Below are positions 1 through 8,304 of a DNA stretch of 64,000 bases, piece after piece. A model generated the notes under the pieces. That model had not been told where the DNA came from, searched no databases, and was given only the letters and a program-made list of their open reading frames with translations. Within the stretch, counting starts at the first letter, position 1, and each line of letters starts with the position of its first letter. The DNA is taken from NCBI RefSeq assembly GCF_018256155.1, contig NZ_JAERLY010000003.1:113552-177551 (forward strand), written 5' to 3'. The stretch is from Gluconobacter sp. Dm-62. GTDB taxonomy: Bacteria; Pseudomonadota; Alphaproteobacteria; Acetobacterales; Acetobacteraceae. Made by a program: the position numbers and the translations under genes.

Positions 1-248
1 TGGAAACGGCTCAGGCGTGTCCGCTGGATCGGGCCACCCTGCTGGCCCGGTTCCATGCTGAAGAGGACGGGCAGCTCTATGAAGGTGCTGCCGCATTCGC
101 CGCTATGTGGCGGGCCATTCCCCTGCTGCGGCCGTTGGGTCTGGCCGCGCGGAATCCGGCTGTGCTGGCCGTACTGCAATGGGGGTACGGAAAATTCCTG
201 CGGATGCGGCCTCTTTTGCAACGGCTGACCCGAAATCTGGAACGTTGA
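1..248 (+). CDS. DCC-family thiol-disulfide oxidoreductase-like protein (DUF393), C-terminal part
   Basis: Only the last 82 codons are present, read in the frame beginning at base 3 and ending at TGA 246-248; the N-terminus lies left of the window. The visible part has the tail typical of DUF393/DCC proteins: a GADAF-like stretch (EGAAAFAAMW), a leucine/proline segment (IPLLRPLG), then an aromatic WGYGKFLRMRP motif. The DxLCPLC-type cysteine motif that names the family would be in the missing part, so catalytic competence cannot be judged. Family members are small, thioredoxin-like and of poorly defined function. A possible alternative is an unrelated small helical protein, but the tail pattern is characteristic. 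Confidence 0.7.
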   Translation, partial: ETAQACPLDRATLLARFHAEEDGQLYEGAAAFAAMWRAIPLLRPLGLAARNPAVLAVLQWGYGKFLRMRPLLQRLTRNLER

Positions 249-329
249 GACGCAGGTAGGGGCAAAAAAACGGAAGAATTTAAGGGTTTCTTAGGGAGCG
301 TCCGCTACCACGGAAAAAAAGGAGCCTTC

Positions 330-1844
330 ATGCCCAACTCTTTCCGTTTGCTGGCGCAGGATATTCTCGCTCTTGCCGATGCGAATGACATCTCCGGCGC
401 GATTGAAAAGCTGCATGAAGGTGTCCGGGACCTGCCTCAGGATGCTCATTCCACGTTTCTGGCGGGATGTCTGTATGAACGTCTCAGGGACTGGGCACAG
501 GCCCGACACTTTTATCTTCAAAGCCTGCATCTGGACGTCAATGCCCCGCGTATCTGGCACCGTCTGGGTATCGTGAGTCTCGAAAGCGGAGATCTGGACG
601 GCGCGGAACGAGCCCTGAAGGTCGCGACCCAGCAGCAGCCTTCAAACGCCCATTACCACGTCGATCTCAGTATGGTTCTGGCCAGAAAGGGAGCGTTCGA
701 CATGGCTCTTGAGAGCGCCATGACCGGTGAGGCGCTTAGTCCCGATCATGTGCCGGCTCTCAACAATATTGGTCATGTCCTTCAGGGCCTGGGGCGCAGT
801 GCAGAATCGCTGCCATATTACGACCGGGCCATAAGCCTTGATCCTGAAAATGGTGTCTGTCGTTTCGGGCGGGCCGTCAGTCTGCTGAAGATGGGCGATT
901 TCGAGCCCGGATGGGGTGAATATGAGTGGCGGTGGCGGTGTTCCCAGACACCGCGTACAGATCTTGCCATCCCACAATGGGAAGGTGAGGATCTGCAGGG
1001 CAAGACCATTCTGATCCATCACGAGCAGGGCTATGGAGATACGCTTCAGTTCATTCGTCTCGCCCCCCTGCTCAAAATGCGTGGAGCTACAGTCGTAGTG
1101 CAGGTCCCCATTCCTCTTGTCCGCATTCTGGAGCGGGTTGAAGGAATCGATCAGGTCGTCTCGACGCTCGACCCAGTGTTACATCTGGATGTGCACTGTC
1201 CGATGGTCGGCCTGCCACTGCGACTGAAAATAACGCCGACCACGGCGCCGGGCTGTCCATATCTGTCCGTTTCCACTGAAGAACAGGAGCGGCAGGGCGG
1301 AGCGCTGCGGCGGAGTCTGCTGGAAAACATGCAGCAGCCTGACCTGATTGTCGGTCTGGTCTGGAGTGGAGATCCACGGCCCCATGACCCTGTTGCTACT
1401 CAGGTGGATCGACGCCGGAGTGTGAAGCTGGAAAAGCTCGCACCTCTGATGGATGTGGACGGTATTCGGTTCGTCAGCTTCCAGCTTGGCATGCCTCGAC
1501 ATCAGATTGCCGAGACAGGATTACCGGTGATCGAAGTGACGGACGGAATCGTGGATTTCGCCGATACGGCCGCACGACTGTATGGCGTGGACCTGTTGAT
1601 CAGCGTTGATACGTCCATGGTTCATCTGGCGGGAGGGCTTGGTCTGCCGGTCTGGATGCTCTCGCGTTACGATGCCTGCTGGCGTTGGGGAGAAAACGGT
1701 ACGACGACTCCCTGGTATCCGAGTATGCGGATTTTCCGTCAGTCGGGTCTGGGAGACTGGGACACCCCGGTCGCCGAGATCGCGGGTATGCTGAGGCAGT
1801 TTGTAGCTCTTTACCGGGCAAACCTTGAAGCTGAAGCGGCCTGA
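330..1844 (+). CDS. TPR protein with glycosyltransferase-like C-terminal domain
   Basis: A 504-residue protein with tetratricopeptide-like helical repeats over about residues 5-200 (for example ALNNIGHVLQGLGRSAESLP followed by YDRAISLDP) and a C-terminal half resembling heptosyltransferase/GT-B domains. The latter has HHEQGYGDTLQFIRLAP at about 230 and a nucleotide-sugar-site-like SVDTSMVHLAGGLGLPVW near 430. Such TPR-GT fusions are frequent in Acetobacteraceae and are usually annotated only as TPR proteins; some relatives glycosylate proteins. The start is supported by AGGAG five bases upstream of ATG 330. No signal peptide, so it is probably cytoplasmic. It is a single-gene unit ending at a strong bidirectional terminator shared with infC. 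The acceptor is unknown; a link to the flagellin elsewhere in this window would be speculative. Confidence 0.72.
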   Translation: MPNSFRLLAQDILALADANDISGAIEKLHEGVRDLPQDAHSTFLAGCLYERLRDWAQARHFYLQSLHLDVNAPRIWHRLGIVSLESGDLDGAERALKVATQQQPSNAHYHVDLSMVLARKGAFDMALESAMTGEALSPDHVPALNNIGHVLQGLGRSAESLPYYDRAISLDPENGVCRFGRAVSLLKMGDFEPGWGEYEWRWRCSQTPRTDLAIPQWEGEDLQGKTILIHHEQGYGDTLQFIRLAPLLKMRGATVVVQVPIPLVRILERVEGIDQVVSTLDPVLHLDVHCPMVGLPLRLKITPTTAPGCPYLSVSTEEQERQGGALRRSLLENMQQPDLIVGLVWSGDPRPHDPVATQVDRRRSVKLEKLAPLMDVDGIRFVSFQLGMPRHQIAETGLPVIEVTDGIVDFADTAARLYGVDLLISVDTSMVHLAGGLGLPVWMLSRYDACWRWGENGTTTPWYPSMRIFRQSGLGDWDTPVAEIAGMLRQFVALYRANLEAEAA

Positions 1845-1856
1845 GGCACAAGCCAT

Positions 1857-1899
1857 AAAAAAAACCGGCCGCTTCCCGAAAAGGGGGCGGCCGGTTTTT
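1857..1899. terminator. Bidirectional rho-independent terminator
   Basis: A 9-bp GC-rich stem (ACCGGCCGC at 1864-1872 pairing with 1887-1895) is flanked by an A-run on the left (1857-1864) and a T-run on the right (1895-1899). It can therefore stop both the rightward TPR gene and the leftward thrS-infC unit. Confidence 0.88.
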
Positions 1900-1922
1900 C
1901 AGGTGCAAGATGAAAGCACCCC

Positions 1923-2459
1923 TTAGCGGGGAGCAATCACCATCAGCATCTGGCGGTTTTCAAGGCGGGGCATCTGCTCCACCTTCGCCTTTTCTTCGAC
2001 TTCCTGTCGGATACGCTCAAGCATCTTGATACCGAGCTCCTGATGGGCCATTTCGCGGCCCTTGAAGCGCAGGGAAATCTTGACCTTGTCGCCTTCGTCA
2101 AGAAAGCTGTGAATGGCCTTGAGCTTGGTCTGGAAGTCATGCTCGCCCGTACCGGGACGAACCTTCACTTCCTTGATCTCAATGACCTTCTGCTTCTTGC
2201 GGGCTTCGTTCTTCTTCTTCTGCTGCTCATACTTGAACTTGCCGTAGTCGAGAATCTTCACGACAGGAGGAACAGCGGTCGGGCTGATTTCCAGAAGGTC
2301 GAGACCTACCGAAAAAGCGCGCATCAGGGCATCCCGGGTCGTCATGACGCCCTGCATTTCGCCTTCTTCGTCAATCAGACGAACCTGCGGAACACGGATT
2401 TCCTCGTTGACGCGCGGTCCTTCACGGGTTGGCGCGGCCTGCATCGGCGGTCTAGCTAT
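1923..2459 (-). CDS. infC: Translation initiation factor IF-3 (probable AUA start codon)
   Basis: IF-3 binds the 30S subunit, keeps it free of 50S and proofreads the start codon. The protein shows the N-domain ([19 protein letters not shown]), the lysine-rich linker ([15 protein letters not shown]) and the C-domain ([32 protein letters not shown]). From the first ATG (2444) it would be 173 residues, but that ATG has no ribosome-binding site at proper distance. Five codons upstream and in frame lies ATA (2459-2457), preceded by GACAGGAG (2473-2466) with six bases between. Starting there adds IARPP before MQAAP, giving 178 residues, and fits the family habit of rare AUU/AUC/AUA starts used for autoregulation. 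It lies downstream of thrS, the classical partner, but the usual rpmI-rplT genes do not follow. Confidence 0.95.
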   Translation of the reverse strand: MARPPMQAAPTREGPRVNEEIRVPQVRLIDEEGEMQGVMTTRDALMRAFSVGLDLLEISPTAVPPVVKILDYGKFKYEQQKKKNEARKKQKVIEIKEVKVRPGTGEHDFQTKLKAIHSFLDEGDKVKISLRFKGREMAHQELGIKMLERIRQEVEEKAKVEQMPRLENRQMLMVIAPR

Positions 2460-2473
2460 GGTCAGCTCCTGTC
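2457..2473 (-). promoter_or_regulatory. infC ribosome-binding site and AUA start
   Basis: On the reverse strand GACAGGAG (2473-2466), six spacer bases, then ATA (2459-2457) in frame with infC. The nearest ATG lies 21 bases beyond the AGGAG core, too far for normal initiation. Starting on AUA would place infC under IF-3's own start-codon discrimination, as known for AUU in E. coli. Confidence 0.75.
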
Positions 2474-2500
2474 ATCAGTTTCGTTCGGGTCCGGCACTCT

Positions 2501-2531
2501 GTATCCGCCTTCATGAAGAAAGGCGGGATAC
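2501..2531 (-). promoter_or_regulatory. Hairpin in the thrS-infC intergenic region
   Basis: An inverted repeat (GTATCCGCCTT at 2501-2511 against 2520-2531 with one bulged G) lies about 30 bases upstream of the infC ribosome-binding site on the transcript. There is no U-run, so it is not a standard terminator; it may be a processing or attenuation element. Function is unproven. Confidence 0.45.
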
Positions 2532-2597
2532 GGCCATTTCCGATCCCGGTCCTTCTGCACATAGTCCTGCCTTACGCCCGGTGCAAGGGGATTACGT

Positions 2598-4535
2598 TCA
2601 ATCCTTTGCAGCACGTGCGATGTCAGGGGCCTGAGCTTCCTTCGTGAGAGCCGAAACGGCCTCGTCGAGGGACAGGATCTCCTGTGCTGCGCCGCCCAGA
2701 CGCCGCATGGCAACCTTGCGCTCCTCGGCTTCACGACGACCCAGCACAAGGATGACCGGAACGCGTGCCAGGCTGTGTTCGCGGATCTTGGCGTTAATCT
2801 TGTCGCTGCGGATGTCGGTCTCGACCTGGAGTCCCGCGGCCTTGAGTGTCGCGGCCACTTCGTTGGCGTAATCGCCGGCATCGGAGACGATGGACGCCAC
2901 GACAACCTGCGTCGGCGCCAGCCAGAGCGGGAACTTGCCGGCATACTGCTCGATCAGGATGCCGATGAAGCGCTCGAAACTGCCAAGAATCGCGCGGTGC
3001 AGCATGACCGGGCGATGACGGTTGCTGTCCTCACCGATATAGGACGCATCCAGACGTTCCGGCAGAACGTAATCCACCTGAAGCGTGCCGCACTGCCAGT
3101 CACGGCCGATGGCATCGGTCAGCACGAATTCGAGCTTCGGACCGTAGAACGCGCCTTCGCCCGGATTGTACTCGTATTCGACGCCCGCGATCTCGCAGGC
3201 CTTCTTGAGCGAACCTTCCGCCCGGTCCCAGACCTCATCCGAGCCCGCACGCGTTTCCGGACGGTCGGAGAACTTCACGCGGAAACTCTCAAATCCGAGA
3301 TCCGTGTAAACTTCGGCCAGCATCTTTACGAACTTCGCGGTTTCGTCTGCGATCTGCTCGTCCGTGCAGAAGATATGGGCGTCGTCCTGCGTGAAGCCGC
3401 GGACGCGCATGATGCCGTGCAGGGCACCAGACGGCTCGTAACGGTGACACGCGCCGAACTCAGCCATCCGCAGCGGCAGCTCACGATAGGAGCGCAGGCC
3501 ATGACGGAAGATCTGCACATGGCACGGGCAGTTCATCGGCTTGAGTGCGAGGGTCTTGTCCTCGTCCTCGACGGTCGCGATGAACATGTTCTCGCGATAC
3601 TTGTCCCAGTGGCCAGAAGCTTCCCACAGAGCGCGGTCCACGAGCTGCGGGGTGCGGACTTCCTCGTAGTTGTTCCGCTCCTGCGCGCGACGCATGTAGT
3701 CCTGCAGGACTGTGTAGAGGCGCCAGCCCTTGCGGTGCCAGAAGATCTGGCCGACGGCTTCTTCCTGAATGTGGAAGAGGTCCATTTCGCGCCCGATGCG
3801 ACGATGATCGCGCTTTTCGGCTTCCTCAAGGCGCAGGAGATGGGCGTCCAGCTCCTTCTTGTCGCGCCATGCGGTGCCGTAAATGCGGGTGAGCATGGGG
3901 TTGCGGTGATCGCCACGCCAGTAGGCCCCGGCCACGCGCATCAGCTTGAACGCCGTGCCGACATCGCCGGTGGTGCGCAGATGCGGGCCACGACACAGGT
4001 CGAGCCACTCGCCCTGACGATAGATCGAGATCTGCTCGGTTTCCGGCAGGTCCTGAATGAGCTGTGCCTTGAAGTCCTCGCCCTTCTCCTCAAAGAAGCG
4101 GATGGCCTCGTCCCGGTCCCAGACCTCGCGGACGAACGGCGTGTTGGCCGCCACGATCTCGCGCATCTTCTCTTCGATGGCTGGGAAGTCTTCAGGCGTG
4201 AATGGCTTCTCGCGGGAGAAATCGTAGTAGAACCCGTCCTTGATGCTCGGCCCGATCGTGACCTGCGTTTCAGGCCACAGGGACTGCACGGCTTCGGCCA
4301 GAACATGCGCCGCGTCATGGCGGATCATTTCCAGCGCGTCCTCATCCTTGCGGGTGACGAACTTTACGGACGCGTCACTGCTGATTTCGGTGCTAATATC
4401 GACGGGGTTGCCGTCCACTTCCATCGCCATGGCGGCCTTGGCGAGACCTGGCCCGATGGAGGCCGCGATCGTCGTGCCCGTCACCGTCCCGTCGAATGTG
4501 CGGACGCTTCCGTCGGGGAGTGTGATGGCGGGCAT
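2598..4535 (-). CDS. thrS: Threonyl-tRNA synthetase
   Basis: A class II aminoacyl-tRNA synthetase charging tRNA-Thr. At 645 residues it is full length for the bacterial enzyme. Domains in order: TGS (about 1-63, beginning [20 protein letters not shown]), the editing SAD domain with HDAAH and FYYDFSRE, the catalytic core with MNCPCH (zinc cysteine), the motif-2 region [20 protein letters not shown], a second zinc histidine in DDAHIFC and a third in [10 protein letters not shown], then the anticodon-binding domain ([16 protein letters not shown]). It is first in the thrS-infC unit on the reverse strand, with about 125 bases between them holding a hairpin. No T-box or other leader element is evident in the 113 bases upstream. 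Confidence 0.98.
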   Translation of the reverse strand: MPAITLPDGSVRTFDGTVTGTTIAASIGPGLAKAAMAMEVDGNPVDISTEISSDASVKFVTRKDEDALEMIRHDAAHVLAEAVQSLWPETQVTIGPSIKDGFYYDFSREKPFTPEDFPAIEEKMREIVAANTPFVREVWDRDEAIRFFEEKGEDFKAQLIQDLPETEQISIYRQGEWLDLCRGPHLRTTGDVGTAFKLMRVAGAYWRGDHRNPMLTRIYGTAWRDKKELDAHLLRLEEAEKRDHRRIGREMDLFHIQEEAVGQIFWHRKGWRLYTVLQDYMRRAQERNNYEEVRTPQLVDRALWEASGHWDKYRENMFIATVEDEDKTLALKPMNCPCHVQIFRHGLRSYRELPLRMAEFGACHRYEPSGALHGIMRVRGFTQDDAHIFCTDEQIADETAKFVKMLAEVYTDLGFESFRVKFSDRPETRAGSDEVWDRAEGSLKKACEIAGVEYEYNPGEGAFYGPKLEFVLTDAIGRDWQCGTLQVDYVLPERLDASYIGEDSNRHRPVMLHRAILGSFERFIGILIEQYAGKFPLWLAPTQVVVASIVSDAGDYANEVAATLKAAGLQVETDIRSDKINAKIREHSLARVPVILVLGRREAEERKVAMRRLGGAAQEILSLDEAVSALTKEAQAPDIARAAKD

Positions 4536-4648
4536 GGAGATCGCTCCTGTGCGAGTGGGAACGGCAGATCGCTCTGCCGAAAAATGAACCGGTAAATGGC
4601 CTTAATCCCCGTCAGGCCGCAACCCCCAGACGGGCAGACGGACTGTTT

Positions 4649-5704
4649 TCAGGTCGCTTTGTCCATCCGAAGCACAAGAGGAGGGGCGTCCTGAGCAGCG
4701 GGCGCCCGCCCTTCGTCCCATCCGAGCGTGACATAATGGATGAGGGGCCAGATCCCGTAATAGGGGTCCTGCGTCACGTCCGGGTTGCTCCGGGCATAAT
4801 ACAGTGGATCGAAAAGCCGATATTCGTGCTGCTGCCCGTCATCGCGTGCCCGATGCGCCACAAAGCCGGACGGGATGCTGAGGGGAGGGTGCGGAACGCT
4901 TTCGCCGGTGCCCAGCAGGATGTCCGGATCGACGCCCAGATCCCGGAAGCGCTGCGCGATCATGGGCGCATACAGATCCGGCGTCAGGCTGTAGCTGGCG
5001 AGGAAGTCCTGATAGCTGGCGTTGAAATAATAATGCAGATGTGTGCCGTCTTTGGGGTGTTCCGGTTGTGCGCCGGTGTCCGTGGCGGCCAGTTTCTGGT
5101 GGGCGAAACGACGGATGTCTTCGTAGTCCGGCCGGTTGTGCAGATGCAGATACACGAAAGGCGTGCGGACATAACGGTTGGGGTAAATGCTCTGCGGATT
5201 GTGAAATCCGCGGTCCAGACTGACGATCGTCTGTGCCTTGAACAGACCGCGCCGGACGATCTGGGGTCGGTAATAATCCGGCGCTTCCGGTACGTTCAGC
5301 AGCAGGCGTTCGGTGATGAAAGTCGCATTTTCCTGCATCAGATAGTCGAACTGCCGCCGGATGACCTCAGGGTCGAGCGAAAGCTGGTCCAGAAAAACCG
5401 TCAGGAACTCGTCACAATCCAGCGGGACGGCAAAATCGCAGGCATTTTCCGCATCCCACTGGCGGATAATGCCCGCGATGACGTCGCCCTTGTGCAGGAA
5501 ATCATTGTGCGACGCATGATTGCGGACGATCCGCACGCCTTTTTTTTCATACCGGGTCTGGATGTCCAGAACGGCGGGATCGGTCGAGCCGTTGTCGATC
5601 ACCGTCAGGTTTGAGAAGCCGAAAATCGCCGCGTGCCACAGAACCCACGGCTCCAGCAGGGTCGCCTCGTTCTTCTGCATCATGACGCAACGGATTTGGG
5701 TCAT
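4649..5704 (-). CDS. Family 2-like glycosyltransferase (Glyco_tranf_2_4 type)
   Basis: A 351-residue protein whose N-terminus matches the small GT2 group that begins CVMMQKNEATLLEPWVLWH and carries NLTVIDNGSTD and PLDCDEFL, the nucleotide-sugar and metal-binding acidic motifs. The C-terminal part has FDPLYYARSNPDV and HYVTLGWDEGR, a short module often appended to surface-polysaccharide glycosyltransferases. No membrane segment is visible, so it is likely cytoplasmic. Its start overlaps the stop of the upstream heptosyltransferase-like gene by four bases, so the two are probably cotranslated and act on the same glycan, plausibly LPS core or exopolysaccharide. Donor and acceptor cannot be read from sequence. 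Confidence 0.8.
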   Translation of the reverse strand: MTQIRCVMMQKNEATLLEPWVLWHAAIFGFSNLTVIDNGSTDPAVLDIQTRYEKKGVRIVRNHASHNDFLHKGDVIAGIIRQWDAENACDFAVPLDCDEFLTVFLDQLSLDPEVIRRQFDYLMQENATFITERLLLNVPEAPDYYRPQIVRRGLFKAQTIVSLDRGFHNPQSIYPNRYVRTPFVYLHLHNRPDYEDIRRFAHQKLAATDTGAQPEHPKDGTHLHYYFNASYQDFLASYSLTPDLYAPMIAQRFRDLGVDPDILLGTGESVPHPPLSIPSGFVAHRARDDGQQHEYRLFDPLYYARSNPDVTQDPYYGIWPLIHYVTLGWDEGRAPAAQDAPPLVLRMDKAT

Positions 5705-6621
5705 CGGGTAAGCATGGCCTCGATGCAGGTCTCGACCCGGGACGCGGGCAGCATCGCCAGATCGGGCACCACGATCAGATCCGTTCGTCCGGCCGTGGGC
5801 GTGAGGGGGGCTGTCAGGCGCGGATCGCTGTCCGGGCCGAAAAGTGTGAGGCAGGGTGTGTCCATTGCGGCGGCGAGATGCATCGGGCCGGTGTCGTTGC
5901 CTATCACAAGTGTTGCGCGGTCGAGGACGCCTGCCAGTTCCACCATGGTGGTCTGGCCCGTTAAATCGAGGGCCGTTGGGCAGGCGTGCAGGATGTTCTG
6001 GGCCAGAGGCGCTTCGGCCTGCGTTCCCACGATGACCGGGCGGATGCCTTTGGCCACGAGGGCCTTGGCGATCTCGGCAAAGCGCGACGAAGGCCAGCGT
6101 TTCTGCGGGCGGTGGAACGCCGCACCCGGCACCAGAACGGCATAGGGCGTCGCAATTTCAGGCCCGTGCCCTTCAAGCCAGTGCGGAACGCTGCGGGGCA
6201 GGGGCGTGACCCCGGCGTCATGAAGCTGATCGTCCAGCCGGGCCAGCGTGTGCATGGCGTTGCGCGAGGGATTGCCGTGTGGATGGCAGCAGCCGTCGGA
6301 AATGCCGGACCAGTTCGCGGGCTGTCCGGCGAGACGGAAATAGGTTTTCGAACGCCCCGAGGTCTGAAGATCGAAAACCCGGTCATAGCCGCGCAGTTTT
6401 CGCGACAGGCGCCACAGCCCCGGCAGATTGCCCATCGAGGGGCGATCATCCGTCAGGATTTCGTCGAACCACGGCGCAGCGCGCGCCAGATCCACGAAGG
6501 GTGCGGTTGTCAGAAGGGTCAGTGTGGTGTGTGGAAACGCGGCCCGGATAGACGCGAAAGCTCCGAATGCCTGAACGAAATCGCCCAGGGCGCCGAGCTT
6601 TATGACAAGAATGCGACTCAT
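5701..6621 (-). CDS. Glycosyltransferase family 9 (ADP-heptose:LPS heptosyltransferase-like)
   Basis: A 306-residue GT-B protein of the WaaF/WaaC family. The N-terminus RILVIKLGALGDFVQAFGAF is the family hallmark, and VIGNDTGPMHLAAAMDTPCL near the C-terminus is the donor-binding signature. The family transfers heptose (or another sugar) onto LPS core at the inner face of the cytoplasmic membrane. It is first gene of a two-gene unit with the overlapping GT2 gene downstream. Whether the sugar is heptose is uncertain because the family also includes other specificities. Confidence 0.85.
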   Translation of the reverse strand: MSRILVIKLGALGDFVQAFGAFASIRAAFPHTTLTLLTTAPFVDLARAAPWFDEILTDDRPSMGNLPGLWRLSRKLRGYDRVFDLQTSGRSKTYFRLAGQPANWSGISDGCCHPHGNPSRNAMHTLARLDDQLHDAGVTPLPRSVPHWLEGHGPEIATPYAVLVPGAAFHRPQKRWPSSRFAEIAKALVAKGIRPVIVGTQAEAPLAQNILHACPTALDLTGQTTMVELAGVLDRATLVIGNDTGPMHLAAAMDTPCLTLFGPDSDPRLTAPLTPTAGRTDLIVVPDLAMLPASRVETCIEAMLTR

Positions 6622-6699
6622 GAGCCGACTTTAGCAGGGTGTTGCGGAACGCCAACCGTTCCCGGTCGCCGTTCCGCAAAGAAAATCCGCCCTGACAGA

Positions 6700-7332
6700 T
6701 CAGGCTGTGGTGTTCACGCCCTGCGGTGCCGCAGCCGGCTCGCCCTTGGCGACCACGACCATGGCTGGCTTCAGCAGGCGGCCCTTGAGCAGCCATGCCG
6801 GCGTCCAGGACTGCATGACATGGCCCGACGGGTGCTGGTCGGACGGCTGTTCCGCCATGGCCTGATGCAGATTGGCGTCGAACGGCTTGCCGGTCGGGTC
6901 TTCGCAGGTGATGCCGTGGCGCTCGAGAATGTTGATGAAGGACCGCTCGGTGCCTTCGATTCCTTCACGCAGCTTGGTGATGAGGACGTCCTCGCCTTCC
7001 GTCTTGGCAGGCAGGGAGGCCAGACCGCGCTGGAGGTTCTCGGCCGCCTCGACCACGTCGCGGGCGAATTTCTGGATGGCGTACTGGCGCGCATCCTCAA
7101 TGTCGCGCTTGGCGCGGGTGCGGATGTTCTGGCTTTCGGCTTCGGAACGGACCCAGCGATCCTTCAGTTCGGCAACCTGTGCTTCAAGAGCCTCGATCCG
7201 GGCTTCTGGCGTGGTCTCTTCCAGCGTTTCACCGCCGGTTTCGTTCATGCCCGGCGTTTCGTGGCCAGAGGTCTCGACGCCCTGTTCAGGCACGTCATGG
7301 GCCGTTTCCGGCGAGGCGTTGTGGTCTGTCAT
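6700..7332 (-). CDS. grpE: Nucleotide exchange factor GrpE
   Basis: Co-chaperone that promotes ADP release from DnaK. The 210-residue product has an acidic, disordered N-terminus, a long coiled coil (about 40-100, ALEAQVAELKDRWVRSEAES then NIRTRAKRDIEDARQYA) and the C-terminal beta domain (DANLHQAMAEQPSDQHPSGH, WLLKGRLLKPAMVVVAKG). I chose ATG 7332 because AAGAAGG precedes it by about seven bases and the protein then begins at the normal family length; the frame stays open upstream to 7473 but that part lacks a ribosome-binding site and family resemblance. It diverges from chvI; dnaK is not in the window. Confidence 0.95.
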   Translation of the reverse strand: MTDHNASPETAHDVPEQGVETSGHETPGMNETGGETLEETTPEARIEALEAQVAELKDRWVRSEAESQNIRTRAKRDIEDARQYAIQKFARDVVEAAENLQRGLASLPAKTEGEDVLITKLREGIEGTERSFINILERHGITCEDPTGKPFDANLHQAMAEQPSDQHPSGHVMQSWTPAWLLKGRLLKPAMVVVAKGEPAAAPQGVNTTA

Positions 7333-7527
7333 GTCACGACCTTCTTTGGTGGGACGGGCCATCATGCGGCCCCGTTCATCTTCAGGAGATAACGCTGATT
7401 GTCTCAAAGACAAGGGTTGCGCTGTCGCATAGCGACGCATCATGTCACTGAAAAGCCTATTTTCCGCCATCATGGATCATGGGTTATAGGTAAAAAGCCG
7501 CAACAGTTCTCAGCAGACGGACCCCTC

Positions 7528-8298
7528 ATGGAGACGCCCCGAACCCCCTACGCGCCGCCCGCGCCTGCCTCGCAGACGCCGCCCGGAGCTTCCGCCGCGC
7601 CGATCATCGCGCTGGTGGACGATGACCGGAACATTCTTGCGTCCGTCCAGATGACGCTCGAAGCCGAAGGATTTACCGTCCACACCTATACCGATGGCGA
7701 AAGCGCGCTGCAGGGCATCACCTCGCGGCCTGTCAGCCTTGCGGTGCTGGATGTGAAGATGCCGCGCATGGACGGCATGGAACTGCTTCAGCGCCTGCGC
7801 TCGCGCTCCAACCTGCCGGTCATTTTCCTGACGTCCAAGGACGAAGAGCTGGACCAGCTCATGGGCCTGCGTCTGGGCGCGGATGACTACATCACCAAGC
7901 CGTTCTCCCAGCGTCTGCTGATCGAGCGCATCCGTGCCCTGCTGCGCCGTCAGGATGCCAGCCGGGCCGAGGCCACGGGCGTTGCGGCTGTTGGCTCCGC
8001 CATCGTGCGCGGCCAGCTTTCGCTGGACGAGACGCGTCACCAGTGCCTGTGGGGCGGACAGGACATCGCGCTGACGGTCACGGAGTTCCTGCTGGTCAAG
8101 GCACTCGCTTTGCGTCCGGGCATGGTGAAGTCGCGCGATCAGCTCATCGATGCGGCTTATGGCGACAATATCTATGTCGACGACCGCACGATCGACAGCC
8201 ATATCAAGCGCGTCCGCAAGAAGTTCCGGCAGGTGGACGACGAGTTCAACCAGATCGAGACGTTGTACGGCATCGGCTACCGTTACCGGGACGAGTAA
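7528..8298 (+). CDS. chvI: Response regulator ChvI (OmpR/PhoB family)
   Basis: A 256-residue two-component regulator: receiver domain with acidic pocket LVDDDRN and phospho-acceptor Asp75 in [12 protein letters not shown], switch lysine in DDYITKPFS, and a C-terminal winged helix ([35 protein letters not shown]). It sits immediately before the chvG kinase gene and a few kilobases before hprK/PTS genes, the arrangement used across alphaproteobacteria for the ChvG-ChvI envelope/acid-stress system. The proline-rich first 20 residues are an extension; the frame is open upstream, but ATG 7528 is the most plausible start. The ribosome-binding site is weak. Confidence 0.93.
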   Translation: METPRTPYAPPAPASQTPPGASAAPIIALVDDDRNILASVQMTLEAEGFTVHTYTDGESALQGITSRPVSLAVLDVKMPRMDGMELLQRLRSRSNLPVIFLTSKDEELDQLMGLRLGADDYITKPFSQRLLIERIRALLRRQDASRAEATGVAAVGSAIVRGQLSLDETRHQCLWGGQDIALTVTEFLLVKALALRPGMVKSRDQLIDAAYGDNIYVDDRTIDSHIKRVRKKFRQVDDEFNQIETLYGIGYRYRDE

Positions 8299-8304
8299 GC
8301 ACGC

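Noticed and set aside
2775..4595. Long open frame antisense to thrS (about 600 codons)
   Set aside because: It lies wholly opposite an unmistakable thrS; high-GC codon bias opens the complementary frame. No family motif is visible in its translation.
7333..7470. Heat-shock (RpoH) promoter before grpE
   Set aside because: A CTTG element can be found, but the -10 match is poor; not firm enough to annotate.
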